A DNA stretch of 64,000 nt from Solwaraspora sp. WMMD791 (lineage in GTDB: Bacteria; Actinomycetota; Actinomycetes; Mycobacteriales; Micromonosporaceae): NCBI RefSeq assembly GCF_029581195.1, contig NZ_CP120737.1:3077001-3141000 (forward strand), given 5' to 3'. The stretch's first letter is position 1. Each line of letters opens with the position of its first letter. The notes beneath the pieces were generated by a model. It was not told where the DNA came from and did no database searches. It saw nothing but the letters and a program-made list of their open reading frames with translations. A program made the position numbers and the translations under genes. Shown here piece after piece: positions 49,571 to 58,518 of this stretch.

Positions 49571-52500
49571 CTAGTCTCGCACGCGAACCGTGCGTCCCAA
49601 CGCCAGCGCCACCGCCCCGAACAGCACCATGACGCCGATCACGGGAACCAGTACGGCGACCGGCCGGGGCCACTCGACCGGGGCGAGCGCGATGTCGCCG
49701 TCGGTGGCGACCGGCAGGTAGCCACCGGTGGCCCACCAGGCGAGCAGCGCGGCGCCGAGCCCGGTCACGGTGGCCAGCACCACCGCCGGCAGCGCGCTCC
49801 AGCGCAGCGACCGGGCCGCGGTCCGCGCCGACAGCCCCTGGACGGTCAGCGCCGTCAGGTCCTCGCCCCGGCGGCGCCGTTCGACCATGGCCAGCAGCAC
49901 CATCCCGGCGCAGGCCAGCACCACGGCGAGCGCGGCGGCGAGCAGGTGGAACCAGATCGCCAGGGCCGGTGCCGTCCGGTCGAGCCGCTGGCGTACCCGC
50001 TCGGGGGTGACCTCGCCGGTCACGGTGAGCCCGGCCACGTCGAGCCGCTCGGCGACGTCGGCCGGGGCGTCCCGGCTGAGCCACACCTGAGCCGTGTCGA
50101 GCACCGTGTTCTCCGGCACCGACCGTACGGCGTACTCCAGGTCGACCAGAAGGCCGCGGGTGCCCAGGGCCGGCAGCACCTCGACCGGTGCCTCGGTCAC
50201 CGACTCGACCGGTGCGCCGGTCTCCAACCGGATGGTGGTGCGCTTGAGCCCCTGCGGCCGGTCGTCGACCCGGGTGACCAGGGCCGGCAGCGGGACCGGG
50301 ACGTCGGCCGGCAGGATCCACGGGTCGGCGGCGTCGCCGGGGCGTACCCGCAGCCCGGCCGGGTCGACATCGACGGCGCCGCCGGAGGGCAGACGCCAAC
50401 GGCTCTCGTCACTCAACGCAGCCGGGTCGAGCAGCCGGGTCCCGTCCACGGCCAGCCCGGTCACCGTCACGTCCGGGACCACCCGGAAGGTGGTCTCCTC
50501 CGGGGACGTCGCCGCGCCGCCGGCCGGCTCGGACCGGACGGAGAACCCGGCCAGCTGGCAGCCGTCGGTACAGTCGACGGACACCGGGTAGCTGCGCTGC
50601 CCGGCGCTGGCGGTCACCGACGCGGTGACCAGGCGCCCCGACGGGGACCGCAGGTGCACGGTGAACCGCACGTCGCCGACCGGTGGCGCGTCGTCGTCCG
50701 GCGCCCCGGCCGCGGTACGCCCCGGGGCGGCGAGGGTCAACTCGACGGCCAGCTCGGTCCCGTCGACGGCGATCGGCGCGCCGGCCGGTGTCCGCAGCCG
50801 GTCGGCGACCTCGGCCGCGCCGGCGGGGCCGAAGTCCGGCCGCCACCGGGCAGTGGCCGCCAGGGCGGCGGTGTCGGCCAGCAGCACCGGGATGTCGGCA
50901 CCGGTCCCGGCGTCGGCACCGGCCCGCCCGACGGCCATGGCGTACCGGCCGTCGGGGTCGACGCTGCGCACGGCGGTCAGCAGCGTCCCGGCGGGAACCG
51001 GCAGCACGGTCAACGCCCGGTCTGTGCCGGCCTGCACCTCGGCCCGCGCCGACCGGGACTGCTCTGCCACGTCGAACGCGACGGCCGCGTAGCCGGTCAC
51101 CGCGACGGTGACCGTGAGCAGGGTGAACAGGCGTTGACCGGCCGGCTGGCGGGCCAGGTGCAGCAGCCCCAGGGCGGCGGCGAGCCGGCCCCGACGCAGG
51201 GCGGCGGCGCCGAGTCGCCCGGTCAGTGGTGCCACCAGCCGGGCGGCGACCAGCGCCACGGTCACCCCGATCAGGGCCGGCACCAGCAACGACAGGCCGA
51301 CCAGTTCGCTGTCGAAGAGCCGCAGCTGGGCTACGGCGACCACGGTCAGGGCGAGCATGACCGCTTCGACCAGCAGCGACGCCCAGAGCCGGGTCCGGGG
51401 CGGCACCCGGCGCAGCAGATCGACCACCGGGCTGGCCAGTTCCCGGCGCTGGGCGAGGACCGCGACGGCCAGCGCGCCGACGAGCGTGGCGCAGCCGGCC
51501 AGCACGGCCGTACCGGAGGTGACCGGCGCGAACCGGCCCTCCTCCAACCGCAGGCCGGCAAGGACGCCGACGAACACCGACCCGAGCAGGTAGCCGACCG
51601 GTGCGCCGAGGGCGATCGCGACCGCCGGTTCGCCGGCGGCCAGCAGCCAGCGGGCCCGCCGGGGCGTACCGCGCAGCGCGAGCAGGCCCAGTTCGGTACG
51701 GCGGGCGACGGTTCCGGCGGCGACCGCCATGAAGACGACGAACAGGCAGAGGATCACCAGCGGTACGGCGGCGACCGGCACCACCTGACGGGTCAGCGCC
51801 TGGGCCTGAGCGATCCGGTCCAGCAAGGAGCTCACGTCGTCGGTCAGGTGGACGAATCCGCCGCCCTCGACACTGAGCCGCTCGCCGATGTCGTCGAGTT
51901 GCCGGTCGAGGGCCGGCAGCCGCTCCGGTCGCAACGCGTCGTCGCTGGCCAACGCCTCGACGCTCCGGAAATCGCCCGGCCGGTCGATGTCGTCGACGGT
52001 GAACCGGCCGGTGAAGACCGGCTCACGATAGGCGTCCAGCGTGCCCGGGACGAAGTACGGTGTACGGCCCCAGTAGAGCGCGTCCGGATCGAGCGGCGCG
52101 TAGAGGCCGACCACGGTGACCTGGGCAGGTGCGCCGGCGGGGCGGTAGATCCGTTGCCCCGGATCGTACTGGGCCACGGTGATGGTCATGCCCTGGCCGG
52201 GGACCACTCCCAGCCGGCTGGCCGTGTCGACGCCGAGGACCACCTCGTACGGCGACATCAGGCACCGGCCCTCGACCATCCGCAGGTGGGCACAGACGTC
52301 CTCGCGGAAGGCCAGGTACGACACCTCGGTGGCGACGGATTCGACGCCGAGGATCGGCGACTGCACCGAGTAGACCGTACGGAACCCGGGCAGCTCACCG
52401 ACCGCGTTCGTGACGGCCTGGAACGCGCCCTCCTGGCCCGGGGGCAGGTCGGGAACGGACAAGCTGACCGTGCGCTGTGACCGGCCGGTCGCCGACGTCT

Positions 52501-52642
52501 CCGCCACCACCACGGCCCGGTCGGCGGCGGCCAGGTACGCCGGGCCGGTCACCGCCGCCGCCGTGGCGAAGACGCTGAGTACGAAGACCACGAGCGCCTG
52601 ACCGCGCCGGGCAGCCACCATCGACAACAGCAGTGAGATCAT
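49571..52642 (-). CDS. Large FtsX-type ABC permease, second of a pair
   Basis: 1023-aa membrane protein. An N-terminal helix (ALVVFVLSVFATAAAVTGP) leads into an extracellular domain of about 220 residues, followed by helices at about 285-310 and 330-370 and others to about 550 (ALIGVTVALVAARLV). A second extracellular domain with a Cys pair (DCTDGC) follows, then three C-terminal helices (WFHLLAAALAVVLACAGMVL, and AVLVPVIGVMVLFGAVALAL last). FtsX cores flank each large loop, as in MacB-like or lipoprotein-exporter permeases. ATG 52642 overlaps the stop of the partner gene by 4 bases. Likely a heterodimer partner of the protein encoded at 52639-55761. Confidence 0.85.
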   Translation of the reverse strand: MISLLLSMVAARRGQALVVFVLSVFATAAAVTGPAYLAAADRAVVVAETSATGRSQRTVSLSVPDLPPGQEGAFQAVTNAVGELPGFRTVYSVQSPILGVESVATEVSYLAFREDVCAHLRMVEGRCLMSPYEVVLGVDTASRLGVVPGQGMTITVAQYDPGQRIYRPAGAPAQVTVVGLYAPLDPDALYWGRTPYFVPGTLDAYREPVFTGRFTVDDIDRPGDFRSVEALASDDALRPERLPALDRQLDDIGERLSVEGGGFVHLTDDVSSLLDRIAQAQALTRQVVPVAAVPLVILCLFVVFMAVAAGTVARRTELGLLALRGTPRRARWLLAAGEPAVAIALGAPVGYLLGSVFVGVLAGLRLEEGRFAPVTSGTAVLAGCATLVGALAVAVLAQRRELASPVVDLLRRVPPRTRLWASLLVEAVMLALTVVAVAQLRLFDSELVGLSLLVPALIGVTVALVAARLVAPLTGRLGAAALRRGRLAAALGLLHLARQPAGQRLFTLLTVTVAVTGYAAVAFDVAEQSRSARAEVQAGTDRALTVLPVPAGTLLTAVRSVDPDGRYAMAVGRAGADAGTGADIPVLLADTAALAATARWRPDFGPAGAAEVADRLRTPAGAPIAVDGTELAVELTLAAPGRTAAGAPDDDAPPVGDVRFTVHLRSPSGRLVTASVTASAGQRSYPVSVDCTDGCQLAGFSVRSEPAGGAATSPEETTFRVVPDVTVTGLAVDGTRLLDPAALSDESRWRLPSGGAVDVDPAGLRVRPGDAADPWILPADVPVPLPALVTRVDDRPQGLKRTTIRLETGAPVESVTEAPVEVLPALGTRGLLVDLEYAVRSVPENTVLDTAQVWLSRDAPADVAERLDVAGLTVTGEVTPERVRQRLDRTAPALAIWFHLLAAALAVVLACAGMVLLAMVERRRRGEDLTALTVQGLSARTAARSLRWSALPAVVLATVTGLGAALLAWWATGGYLPVATDGDIALAPVEWPRPVAVLVPVIGVMVLFGAVALALGRTVRVRD

Positions 52643-55600
52643 CGGTGGCTCCGGTCGGCGGGTCGGGTGTCGACGGCAGGCTCCTCGGCGGGGGATTCGA
52701 CCGCACGGACCAGGCGGTGGCCCGCGAACACGGCGGCGCAGCCGAGCACCACCGTCGCGGTGACCAGGGTGATCAGCAGTGGCACCGGTCGCGGGCCGAT
52801 CCGCAGCGGCAGCACCGCCCAGTTGTCGACGAAGACCGGCATCGTCTGCAGGACGGGCAACCGGCCGACGACGGTCACCAGCAGCCCGACCACCACCGCG
52901 AGCGCGGCGGTGACGACGTACCCGCCGTAGGCGATCCGGGCGACGGCCCTGGCCGGCAGACCCTGCGTCCGCAGCGCTGTCAGCTCCGCAGACCGGTCGC
53001 CCCGCTCCACCGCCGCGACCACCATGAGCGCGCCGGCCGCCAGCAGCAGCCCGATGAGGCCGGCGGCGAGTTGGAAGCGCAACGCCGACGGTGCCCCCTG
53101 CCGGCCCAACTGCTCCACCACGTCGGCCTGGGATTCGACGCCGATGACCGTCAGGCCCTGCGCGGTGAGCCGGTCCGCCAGGTCAGCGGGGGCGTCGGGG
53201 GCCAACCACACCTGAGGGACGTCGCCACTGCCGGCGCTGCCGGCCAGCCGGTCGGCCAGCTCCAGGTCGACCAGGTAGCCCCGGACCCGGGCCTGCGGCA
53301 GAGCGTCGGCCACCGCCACGTACCGCACCGGCAGGTCGTCGGCGCCGAAGACCGCCAGCCGGGGGTCGCCGGGCAGCTCCGGTGCGAGTTCCGGGCCGGA
53401 GCGCACCACCGGCAGCGGCACCGGCGTCTCGATCACGTGGACCCGGGTCGACCGGTCCCGGCCCGGCCCGGGCGCGGTGACGGTCAGGCCCCCGTCGGCG
53501 ACGGTCAACGCGGGCCCGATCGCACCGGCCGCGACCGGGCCGCGCCAGTTGCGCAGGTCGGCGAAGAAGGCGCGGTCCAGCACGGGGGTGGTGGTGCCGG
53601 CCAGTTCCCGCAGGGTGACCGTCAGCCCCGGCTCGGCCGGTACCGGTCGACCGTTCCAGCCTGGTTGCCGCAGCTCCAGTGCGGTGAGCCGGCAGCCGTC
53701 CGGTCCGCACCCGTCGACCGTCGCGCGATGTTCGCCGGAGGTCGGCCCGAGCGGACCGAAGACCGCCGTCACCGGACTGCCCACCTGGTCGACCATGTAG
53801 GCGACGACGCTGACCGGTACGTCGGCCGGCCCGACCGCCGTCAGCCGCAGCTCACCGTCGGCCACCGTGACCCCGGTGATCGGCGCGGTCAACGCGGCGG
53901 CCACCTCGGCGGCCGCCGACCCGTACCAGGGGTGCCAGGCGGCGACGGCGGCGAATCTCGCGGTGTCCACCGCCAGGATCTGCTGTGCGGAGCCGGTGGC
54001 GTTGCTCACCACCGCCATCGCCTGTCGGCCGGACGGGTCGGCGGCCCGGACCGCGGCGAGCAGGTGGGCCCGGCTGCGGGCCTGCACGGTGAGGACCTGG
54101 TCGGTGCCGACGGCGTGGGTGGCCCGGGTGGCGCGGGCGTCGAGCGACTCGGTCCAGCCGGAGATCGCCGTACCGAACAACGCCACCGCGACGGTGAGTA
54201 GCGCGACGAGCCGGGCGGTGCCCGGGCGGCGGGCCAGGTGCAGCGCGGCCAGCGCGGCGGGCAGCCGGCCCTGGCGCAGCAGGGCGGCACCGGCGCGGGC
54301 CGCCCCCGGGGTGGCGAACCGGCCGGCGATCAACGCGACGGCGAGCGCGAGCAGCGCCGGGGCGAGCAGCACGACGCCGCTGACCTCGCCCGGCGCGGTG
54401 GTGGCGGTGTACGCCTGGTAGAGCCCGGCGGCGGCGACCGCGACGGCGATCAGGTCGACGACGTCGGCCCGCCAGCCGCGATGGCGCGCCGGGACGTGCC
54501 GGAGCAGGTCCACCACCCCGGCACGGGCGTTACTCAGGTCGGCGGCGATCGCGGCGGCCAGCGCGCCGGCGACCGCCGTACCGGCCGCGGCGGCGGCGAG
54601 TCGGGCGGCGGTGGCCAGCCGGTCCGGGTCCGGTCCGGCACCGGCGAGCAGCCGGGCACAGAGCACTCCGGCGGCGAGGCCGATCAGCGCGCCGACGAGC
54701 ATCGGCAGCCCGCTCTGCCCGAGGGTGAGCAGCCAGACCCGCCATCGGGCACCGCCCCGGAGTTTGACCAGCCCCAGGTCACGGCGGCGGTGCTCGGCGG
54801 TGTGCCGCACGGCGAAGAACAGGGCGAACCAGGACAGCAGCAGCAACTGCCCGGCGGCCACCCCGACGCCCAGGTTGACCAGTTGACGGTGCCGGTTGAT
54901 CTGGTTGACCAGGATGCCGGCGTCGGTACGGGTCAGCCAGCGTCCGCTGCCGCCGCCGGCGGATCGGCGCAGTGCGCTCGCCACGTCGACCCCGTCGATG
55001 AAGGCGGCGCCGGGCAGGATCAGATGGTGGTCGACGGAGAGCGCCGAGGCCGGGGTGGCTGCCAGGGTGCCGGCGGTGGCGTACGCCGGGTCACCGCTGT
55101 CGGTGCTCGCGTCGTCGGTGCCGGCGCCGGTGCCGAGCAGGCCGAAGGCCCAGTACGGCGAGTGCGGGTCGGCGACCTGGTAGGTGCCGGTGACGGTGAG
55201 GGCGATCGCCGCCTGGCGGCTCGCCTGGTGGGTCAGCCGGTCCCCGACGTCGACGCCGAGCCGCTCGGCCGTCCGGGCGCTGATCAGGACGTCGCCCGGG
55301 TCGGCGGGGCAGGCACCGGTGATGGTGAGGTGGTCGCAGACCTGCTCCCGGTGCACCAGGTCGGCCAGGAGCCCGACCTGTCCGGAGGCGAGGGTGCCGA
55401 CGCTCCACACCGAACTGCTGACCTGCGCGTCCGGTAATCCGATGACCGCCGAGCCGCCGTCGCGGGCCTGGGCGAGCAGTTCCGCGCCGGCCGTGTCGCG
55501 GGCGGCCCGGTCGCCGGTGGTGGGGTCGACCACCTGGTCACGCGGCAGGTCCGGGCCGTCGAGCTCGATCCGGCCGGTCGCCCGGGCGGCCAGCTGGCCC

Positions 55601-55761
55601 GGCCCGGCGTCGGCGACGGCCGCCTCGGCGACCGTGCGGGTGGCCGCCGCGGCGTACCAGGGGGCGGCGGTGGTCGCGGTGACCGCGAGTGCGGTCAGTA
55701 CCAGCAGGGCGACGGTCTGGCCGGCGCGGGCCCGCAGTGCCCCGAGAATCAGTGCGAACAT
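52639..55761 (-). CDS. Large FtsX-type ABC permease, first of a pair
   Basis: 1040-aa paralogue of the next protein with the same layout: N-terminal helix (TVALLVLTALAVTATTAAPW), a large outer domain, a helix block at about 310-520 (QLLLLSWFALFFAVRHTAEH, then LPMLVGALIGLAAGVL), a second outer domain with a Cys pair (VDGCGPDGCRL), and C-terminal helices (LAAGLIGLLLAAGALMVVAA). Both permeases carry the DGC-x(2-3)-DGC-like Cys pair in the second loop. ATG 55761 is 5 bases after the ATPase stop. Exported substrate unknown; antimicrobial-peptide or lipid/lipoprotein export is typical for this family. Confidence 0.85.
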   Translation of the reverse strand: MFALILGALRARAGQTVALLVLTALAVTATTAAPWYAAAATRTVAEAAVADAGPGQLAARATGRIELDGPDLPRDQVVDPTTGDRAARDTAGAELLAQARDGGSAVIGLPDAQVSSSVWSVGTLASGQVGLLADLVHREQVCDHLTITGACPADPGDVLISARTAERLGVDVGDRLTHQASRQAAIALTVTGTYQVADPHSPYWAFGLLGTGAGTDDASTDSGDPAYATAGTLAATPASALSVDHHLILPGAAFIDGVDVASALRRSAGGGSGRWLTRTDAGILVNQINRHRQLVNLGVGVAAGQLLLLSWFALFFAVRHTAEHRRRDLGLVKLRGGARWRVWLLTLGQSGLPMLVGALIGLAAGVLCARLLAGAGPDPDRLATAARLAAAAAGTAVAGALAAAIAADLSNARAGVVDLLRHVPARHRGWRADVVDLIAVAVAAAGLYQAYTATTAPGEVSGVVLLAPALLALAVALIAGRFATPGAARAGAALLRQGRLPAALAALHLARRPGTARLVALLTVAVALFGTAISGWTESLDARATRATHAVGTDQVLTVQARSRAHLLAAVRAADPSGRQAMAVVSNATGSAQQILAVDTARFAAVAAWHPWYGSAAAEVAAALTAPITGVTVADGELRLTAVGPADVPVSVVAYMVDQVGSPVTAVFGPLGPTSGEHRATVDGCGPDGCRLTALELRQPGWNGRPVPAEPGLTVTLRELAGTTTPVLDRAFFADLRNWRGPVAAGAIGPALTVADGGLTVTAPGPGRDRSTRVHVIETPVPLPVVRSGPELAPELPGDPRLAVFGADDLPVRYVAVADALPQARVRGYLVDLELADRLAGSAGSGDVPQVWLAPDAPADLADRLTAQGLTVIGVESQADVVEQLGRQGAPSALRFQLAAGLIGLLLAAGALMVVAAVERGDRSAELTALRTQGLPARAVARIAYGGYVVTAALAVVVGLLVTVVGRLPVLQTMPVFVDNWAVLPLRIGPRPVPLLITLVTATVVLGCAAVFAGHRLVRAVESPAEEPAVDTRPADRSHR

Positions 55762-55766
55762 CGCGA

Positions 55767-56678
55767 TCAGTCCACAGTGGCACTGTTGGCGCCACCGGGC
55801 AGCGGGTCGGTCGGGGTCGGGTCACCGGGTAGCAGGTGCGGCGGGGCGGCGTCACCGCCGACGACCAGGGTCACCGCGCCGTCGACCTGGGCCACCCGCA
55901 GCAGCGTGCCGGGTGGGAAGTCGCCGAGCACCTCGGGCGGCAGCTGCACCGTACCGTCCCCGGCGACGACGGCGAAGTCCTCACCGTCGCGGCCCTCGGC
56001 ACCGACCCGACCGTCTCTGATGGTCACCGCCCGGCCGAGCCGGGCACCGACGGCGGCGTCGTGGGTGACCACCACGATCGTGGTGCCCCGCTCGGCGTTG
56101 ACGGTCTCCAACGCGTCGAGCACCTCGTCGCGGCCCCGGGTGTCGAGCTGACTGGTCGGTTCGTCGACCAGCAACAGGCCGGGCGAGGCGGCGACGCCGA
56201 CGGCGAGGGCGGCCCGCTGCCGGGCGCCGGGGGTGAGGTCGGCGATCCGGGCACCACCCTGACCGGGCAGCCCGACCAGGTCGAGGATGCGGTCGGGATC
56301 GTCCAGGTCGATGCCGGCGGTGGCGGCGGCCCGCCGCTGCGCCAACCACACGTTGCGCCGCAACGTCGCGTACGGCAGCAGGTTGCGCACCGCGCCCTGC
56401 AGCACCACGCCGATCTGCGTACCCCGCATCCGGGAGATCTCCCGGTCGGAGAGTTTGCCCAGGTCGTACGTGCCGACGCTGACCCGCCCGGCCGACGGGC
56501 GCATCAGTCCGGCGAGCAGCGCCACCAGGGTCGACTTGCCGGAGCCGGAGGGGCCCACCAGGGCCAGCATCTCGCCCGGATTGATCGTCAGATCGACACC
56601 GGAGAGCGCGACAACGTCGCCGGCCTCGCCCCGGTAGATCTGCACGACCCGTCGACAGCTCACCGCAAGTCCCGTCAC
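55767..56678 (-). CDS. ABC transporter ATPase with atypical signature motif
   Basis: 303-aa LolD/MacB-type ATPase. Walker A GPSGSGKST at 42-50, Q-loop Gln94 (VVLQG), Walker B LLLVDEP at 168-174, D-loop SQLD and H-loop VVVTHD. The signature motif, normally LSGGQ, is LTPGA at 148-152: the second Gly-Gly and the Gln are lost, although ARQRAALAV follows normally. The C-terminal 75 residues are an extra domain (FAVVAGDGTVQLPPEVLGDF). GTG 56678 starts the operon. It powers the two FtsX-type permeases downstream. Confidence 0.88.
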   Translation of the reverse strand: MTGLAVSCRRVVQIYRGEAGDVVALSGVDLTINPGEMLALVGPSGSGKSTLVALLAGLMRPSAGRVSVGTYDLGKLSDREISRMRGTQIGVVLQGAVRNLLPYATLRRNVWLAQRRAAATAGIDLDDPDRILDLVGLPGQGGARIADLTPGARQRAALAVGVAASPGLLLVDEPTSQLDTRGRDEVLDALETVNAERGTTIVVVTHDAAVGARLGRAVTIRDGRVGAEGRDGEDFAVVAGDGTVQLPPEVLGDFPPGTLLRVAQVDGAVTLVVGGDAAPPHLLPGDPTPTDPLPGGANSATVD

Positions 56679-56775
56679 GGCGTACTGCCTACCACGATCA
56701 CGCCGGGGCCGCTGACCCGGAAAAGCTCCGCCCTAGGCCGACGGCACGGCCGGGCAGCTGAAACCCGCGTCGGGA

Positions 56776-58464
56776 TCAGAAGCGCGCCGGCTCCTGGTAG
56801 ACGCCCCATTCGCCGCGCAGCGCGTCGCAGATCTCCCCGAGGGTCGCCTCGGCGCGCACCGCGTCGAGCATCACCGGCACCATGTTGTCCCCGCTGCGCG
56901 CGACCGCGACCAGCTCGTCGAGGCGGCGGCGAACTGCCGCGTCGTCGCGGTCGGCCCGACGGGCGGCCAGCAGCCGGCGCTGCTCGGTCTCCACCTCGTG
57001 GGAGATGCGCAGGATCTCCAGCTCCTTCGCGACGGTGCCGGTGTGACAGTTCACCCCGACGATCCTCTTACGCCCCGCCTCCACCGCCTGCTGGTAGGCG
57101 AACGCCGCTTCGGCGATCTGCCCGGTGAACCAGCCGTCCTCGATACCGCGCAGGATGCCGGAGGTCATCGGACCGATCGGGTGCGGGCCGTCGCCGCCGA
57201 GCTGGCGGATCCGGGCGAAGATCTCCTCCGCCTCGGCCTCGATCCGGTCGGTGAGCGCCTCGACGTACCAGGAGCCGCCGAGCGGGTCAGCCACGTTGGC
57301 CACCCCGGTCTCGTCCATCAGCACCTGCTGGGTCCGCAGCGCGATCTCCGCCGACTCGTCGGTCGGCAGCGCGAGGGTCTCGTCGAGCGCGTTGGTGTGC
57401 AGCGAGTTGGTGCCGCCGAGCACGGCGGCGAGCGCTTCGACCGCCGTACGCACGACGTTGTTGACCGGTTGCTGCGCGGTCAGCGACACCCCGGCGGTCT
57501 GGGTGTGGAACCGCAGCCACAGGGCACGTTCGTCGGTGGCGCCGTACTCCTCGCGCAGCCAGCGGGCCCAGATCCGCCGGGCGGCCCGGAACTTGGCGAT
57601 CTCCTCGAAGAAGTCGACGTGCGCGTCGAAGAAGAAACTCAGCCCGGGGGCGAACCGGTTGACGTCCAGGCCGCGGGAGAGCCCGAGCTCGACGTAGCCG
57701 AAGCCGTCGGCGAGGGTGTACGCGAGCTCCTGGGCGGCGGTGGAGCCAGCTTCCCGGATGTGGTAGCCGGAGACCGACAGCGGCTTGTAGCGCGGGATCC
57801 GCTCGGCGCAGAACTCCATCAGGTCGCCGATCAGCCGCAGGTGCGGCTCGGGGGCGAACAGCCATTCCTTCTGCGCGATGTACTCCTTGAAGATGTCGGT
57901 CTGCAACGTACCGTCCAGAGTGGCAAGATCAGCGCCCTGGCGTTCGGCGGCGACCAGGTACATGCAGAACACCGGCACCGCCGGACCGGAGATGGTCATC
58001 GACGTGGTGACCGCCGCCAGGTCGATGCCGTCGAAGAGCACGTCCATGTCGGCTGCGGAGTCGATCGCCACGCCGCAGTGGCCGACCTCGCCGAGCGACT
58101 GAGGGTCGTCGGAGTCGCGGCCCATCAGCGTCGGCATGTCGAACGCCACCGACAGTCCACCGCCGCCGGCGCCGAGGATCATCTTGTACCGCTCGTTGGT
58201 CTGCCGGGCGTTGCCGAACCCGGCGAACTGCCGGATCGTCCAGGTCCGCCCCCGGTAGCCGGTCGGATACAACCCCCGGGTGTACGGGTACTCGCCGGGC
58301 CAGCCGATCCGCTCGAAGCCGGGGACGGCGGCCCCGGCCGGTGGCCCGTACAGCGGCTCCACCGGCGTACCGGACAGGGTGGTGAAGTCGGCGTCGCGCG
58401 TGCTCGCCGCGTCGTAGCGGGCCTGCCAGCGGGCGCGGCCGGCGGCGATCTCTTCGGCGTCCAT
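56776..58464 (-). CDS. icmA: Isobutyryl-CoA mutase large subunit (IcmA-like)
   Basis: 562-aa substrate-binding subunit of a coenzyme B12-dependent acyl-CoA mutase, interconverting isobutyryl-CoA and n-butyryl-CoA. Two positions separate isobutyryl- from methylmalonyl-CoA mutase: Phe80 (RQFAGFGN) and Gln198 (EYIAQKEW), where methylmalonyl enzymes have Tyr and Arg. Length (about 566 in Streptomyces IcmA) fits; the cobalamin-binding domain is absent and would be on a separate small subunit, IcmB, not present in this window. [23 protein letters not shown]-like and [11 protein letters not shown] blocks are typical. ATG 58464 has GAGGAGG upstream and a -10 TAGACT at 58494-58499. It follows proS by 54 bases. 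Supplies butyryl-type starter units or valine catabolism. Confidence 0.88.
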   Translation of the reverse strand: MDAEEIAAGRARWQARYDAASTRDADFTTLSGTPVEPLYGPPAGAAVPGFERIGWPGEYPYTRGLYPTGYRGRTWTIRQFAGFGNARQTNERYKMILGAGGGGLSVAFDMPTLMGRDSDDPQSLGEVGHCGVAIDSAADMDVLFDGIDLAAVTTSMTISGPAVPVFCMYLVAAERQGADLATLDGTLQTDIFKEYIAQKEWLFAPEPHLRLIGDLMEFCAERIPRYKPLSVSGYHIREAGSTAAQELAYTLADGFGYVELGLSRGLDVNRFAPGLSFFFDAHVDFFEEIAKFRAARRIWARWLREEYGATDERALWLRFHTQTAGVSLTAQQPVNNVVRTAVEALAAVLGGTNSLHTNALDETLALPTDESAEIALRTQQVLMDETGVANVADPLGGSWYVEALTDRIEAEAEEIFARIRQLGGDGPHPIGPMTSGILRGIEDGWFTGQIAEAAFAYQQAVEAGRKRIVGVNCHTGTVAKELEILRISHEVETEQRRLLAARRADRDDAAVRRRLDELVAVARSGDNMVPVMLDAVRAEATLGEICDALRGEWGVYQEPARF

Positions 58465-58493
58465 CGGGGCCTCCTCGTCGTACGGCGACTCCG

Positions 58494-58499
58494 AGTCTA
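58494..58499 (-). promoter_or_regulatory. -10 box TAGACT before icmA
   Basis: TAGACT on the minus strand fits TANNNT and lies about 30 bases before ATG 58464, leaving a short leader with the GAGGAGG RBS. It suggests icmA has its own promoter besides read-through from proS. Confidence 0.45.
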
Positions 58500-58518
58500 G
58501 AGGCTCACTGAACGATCG

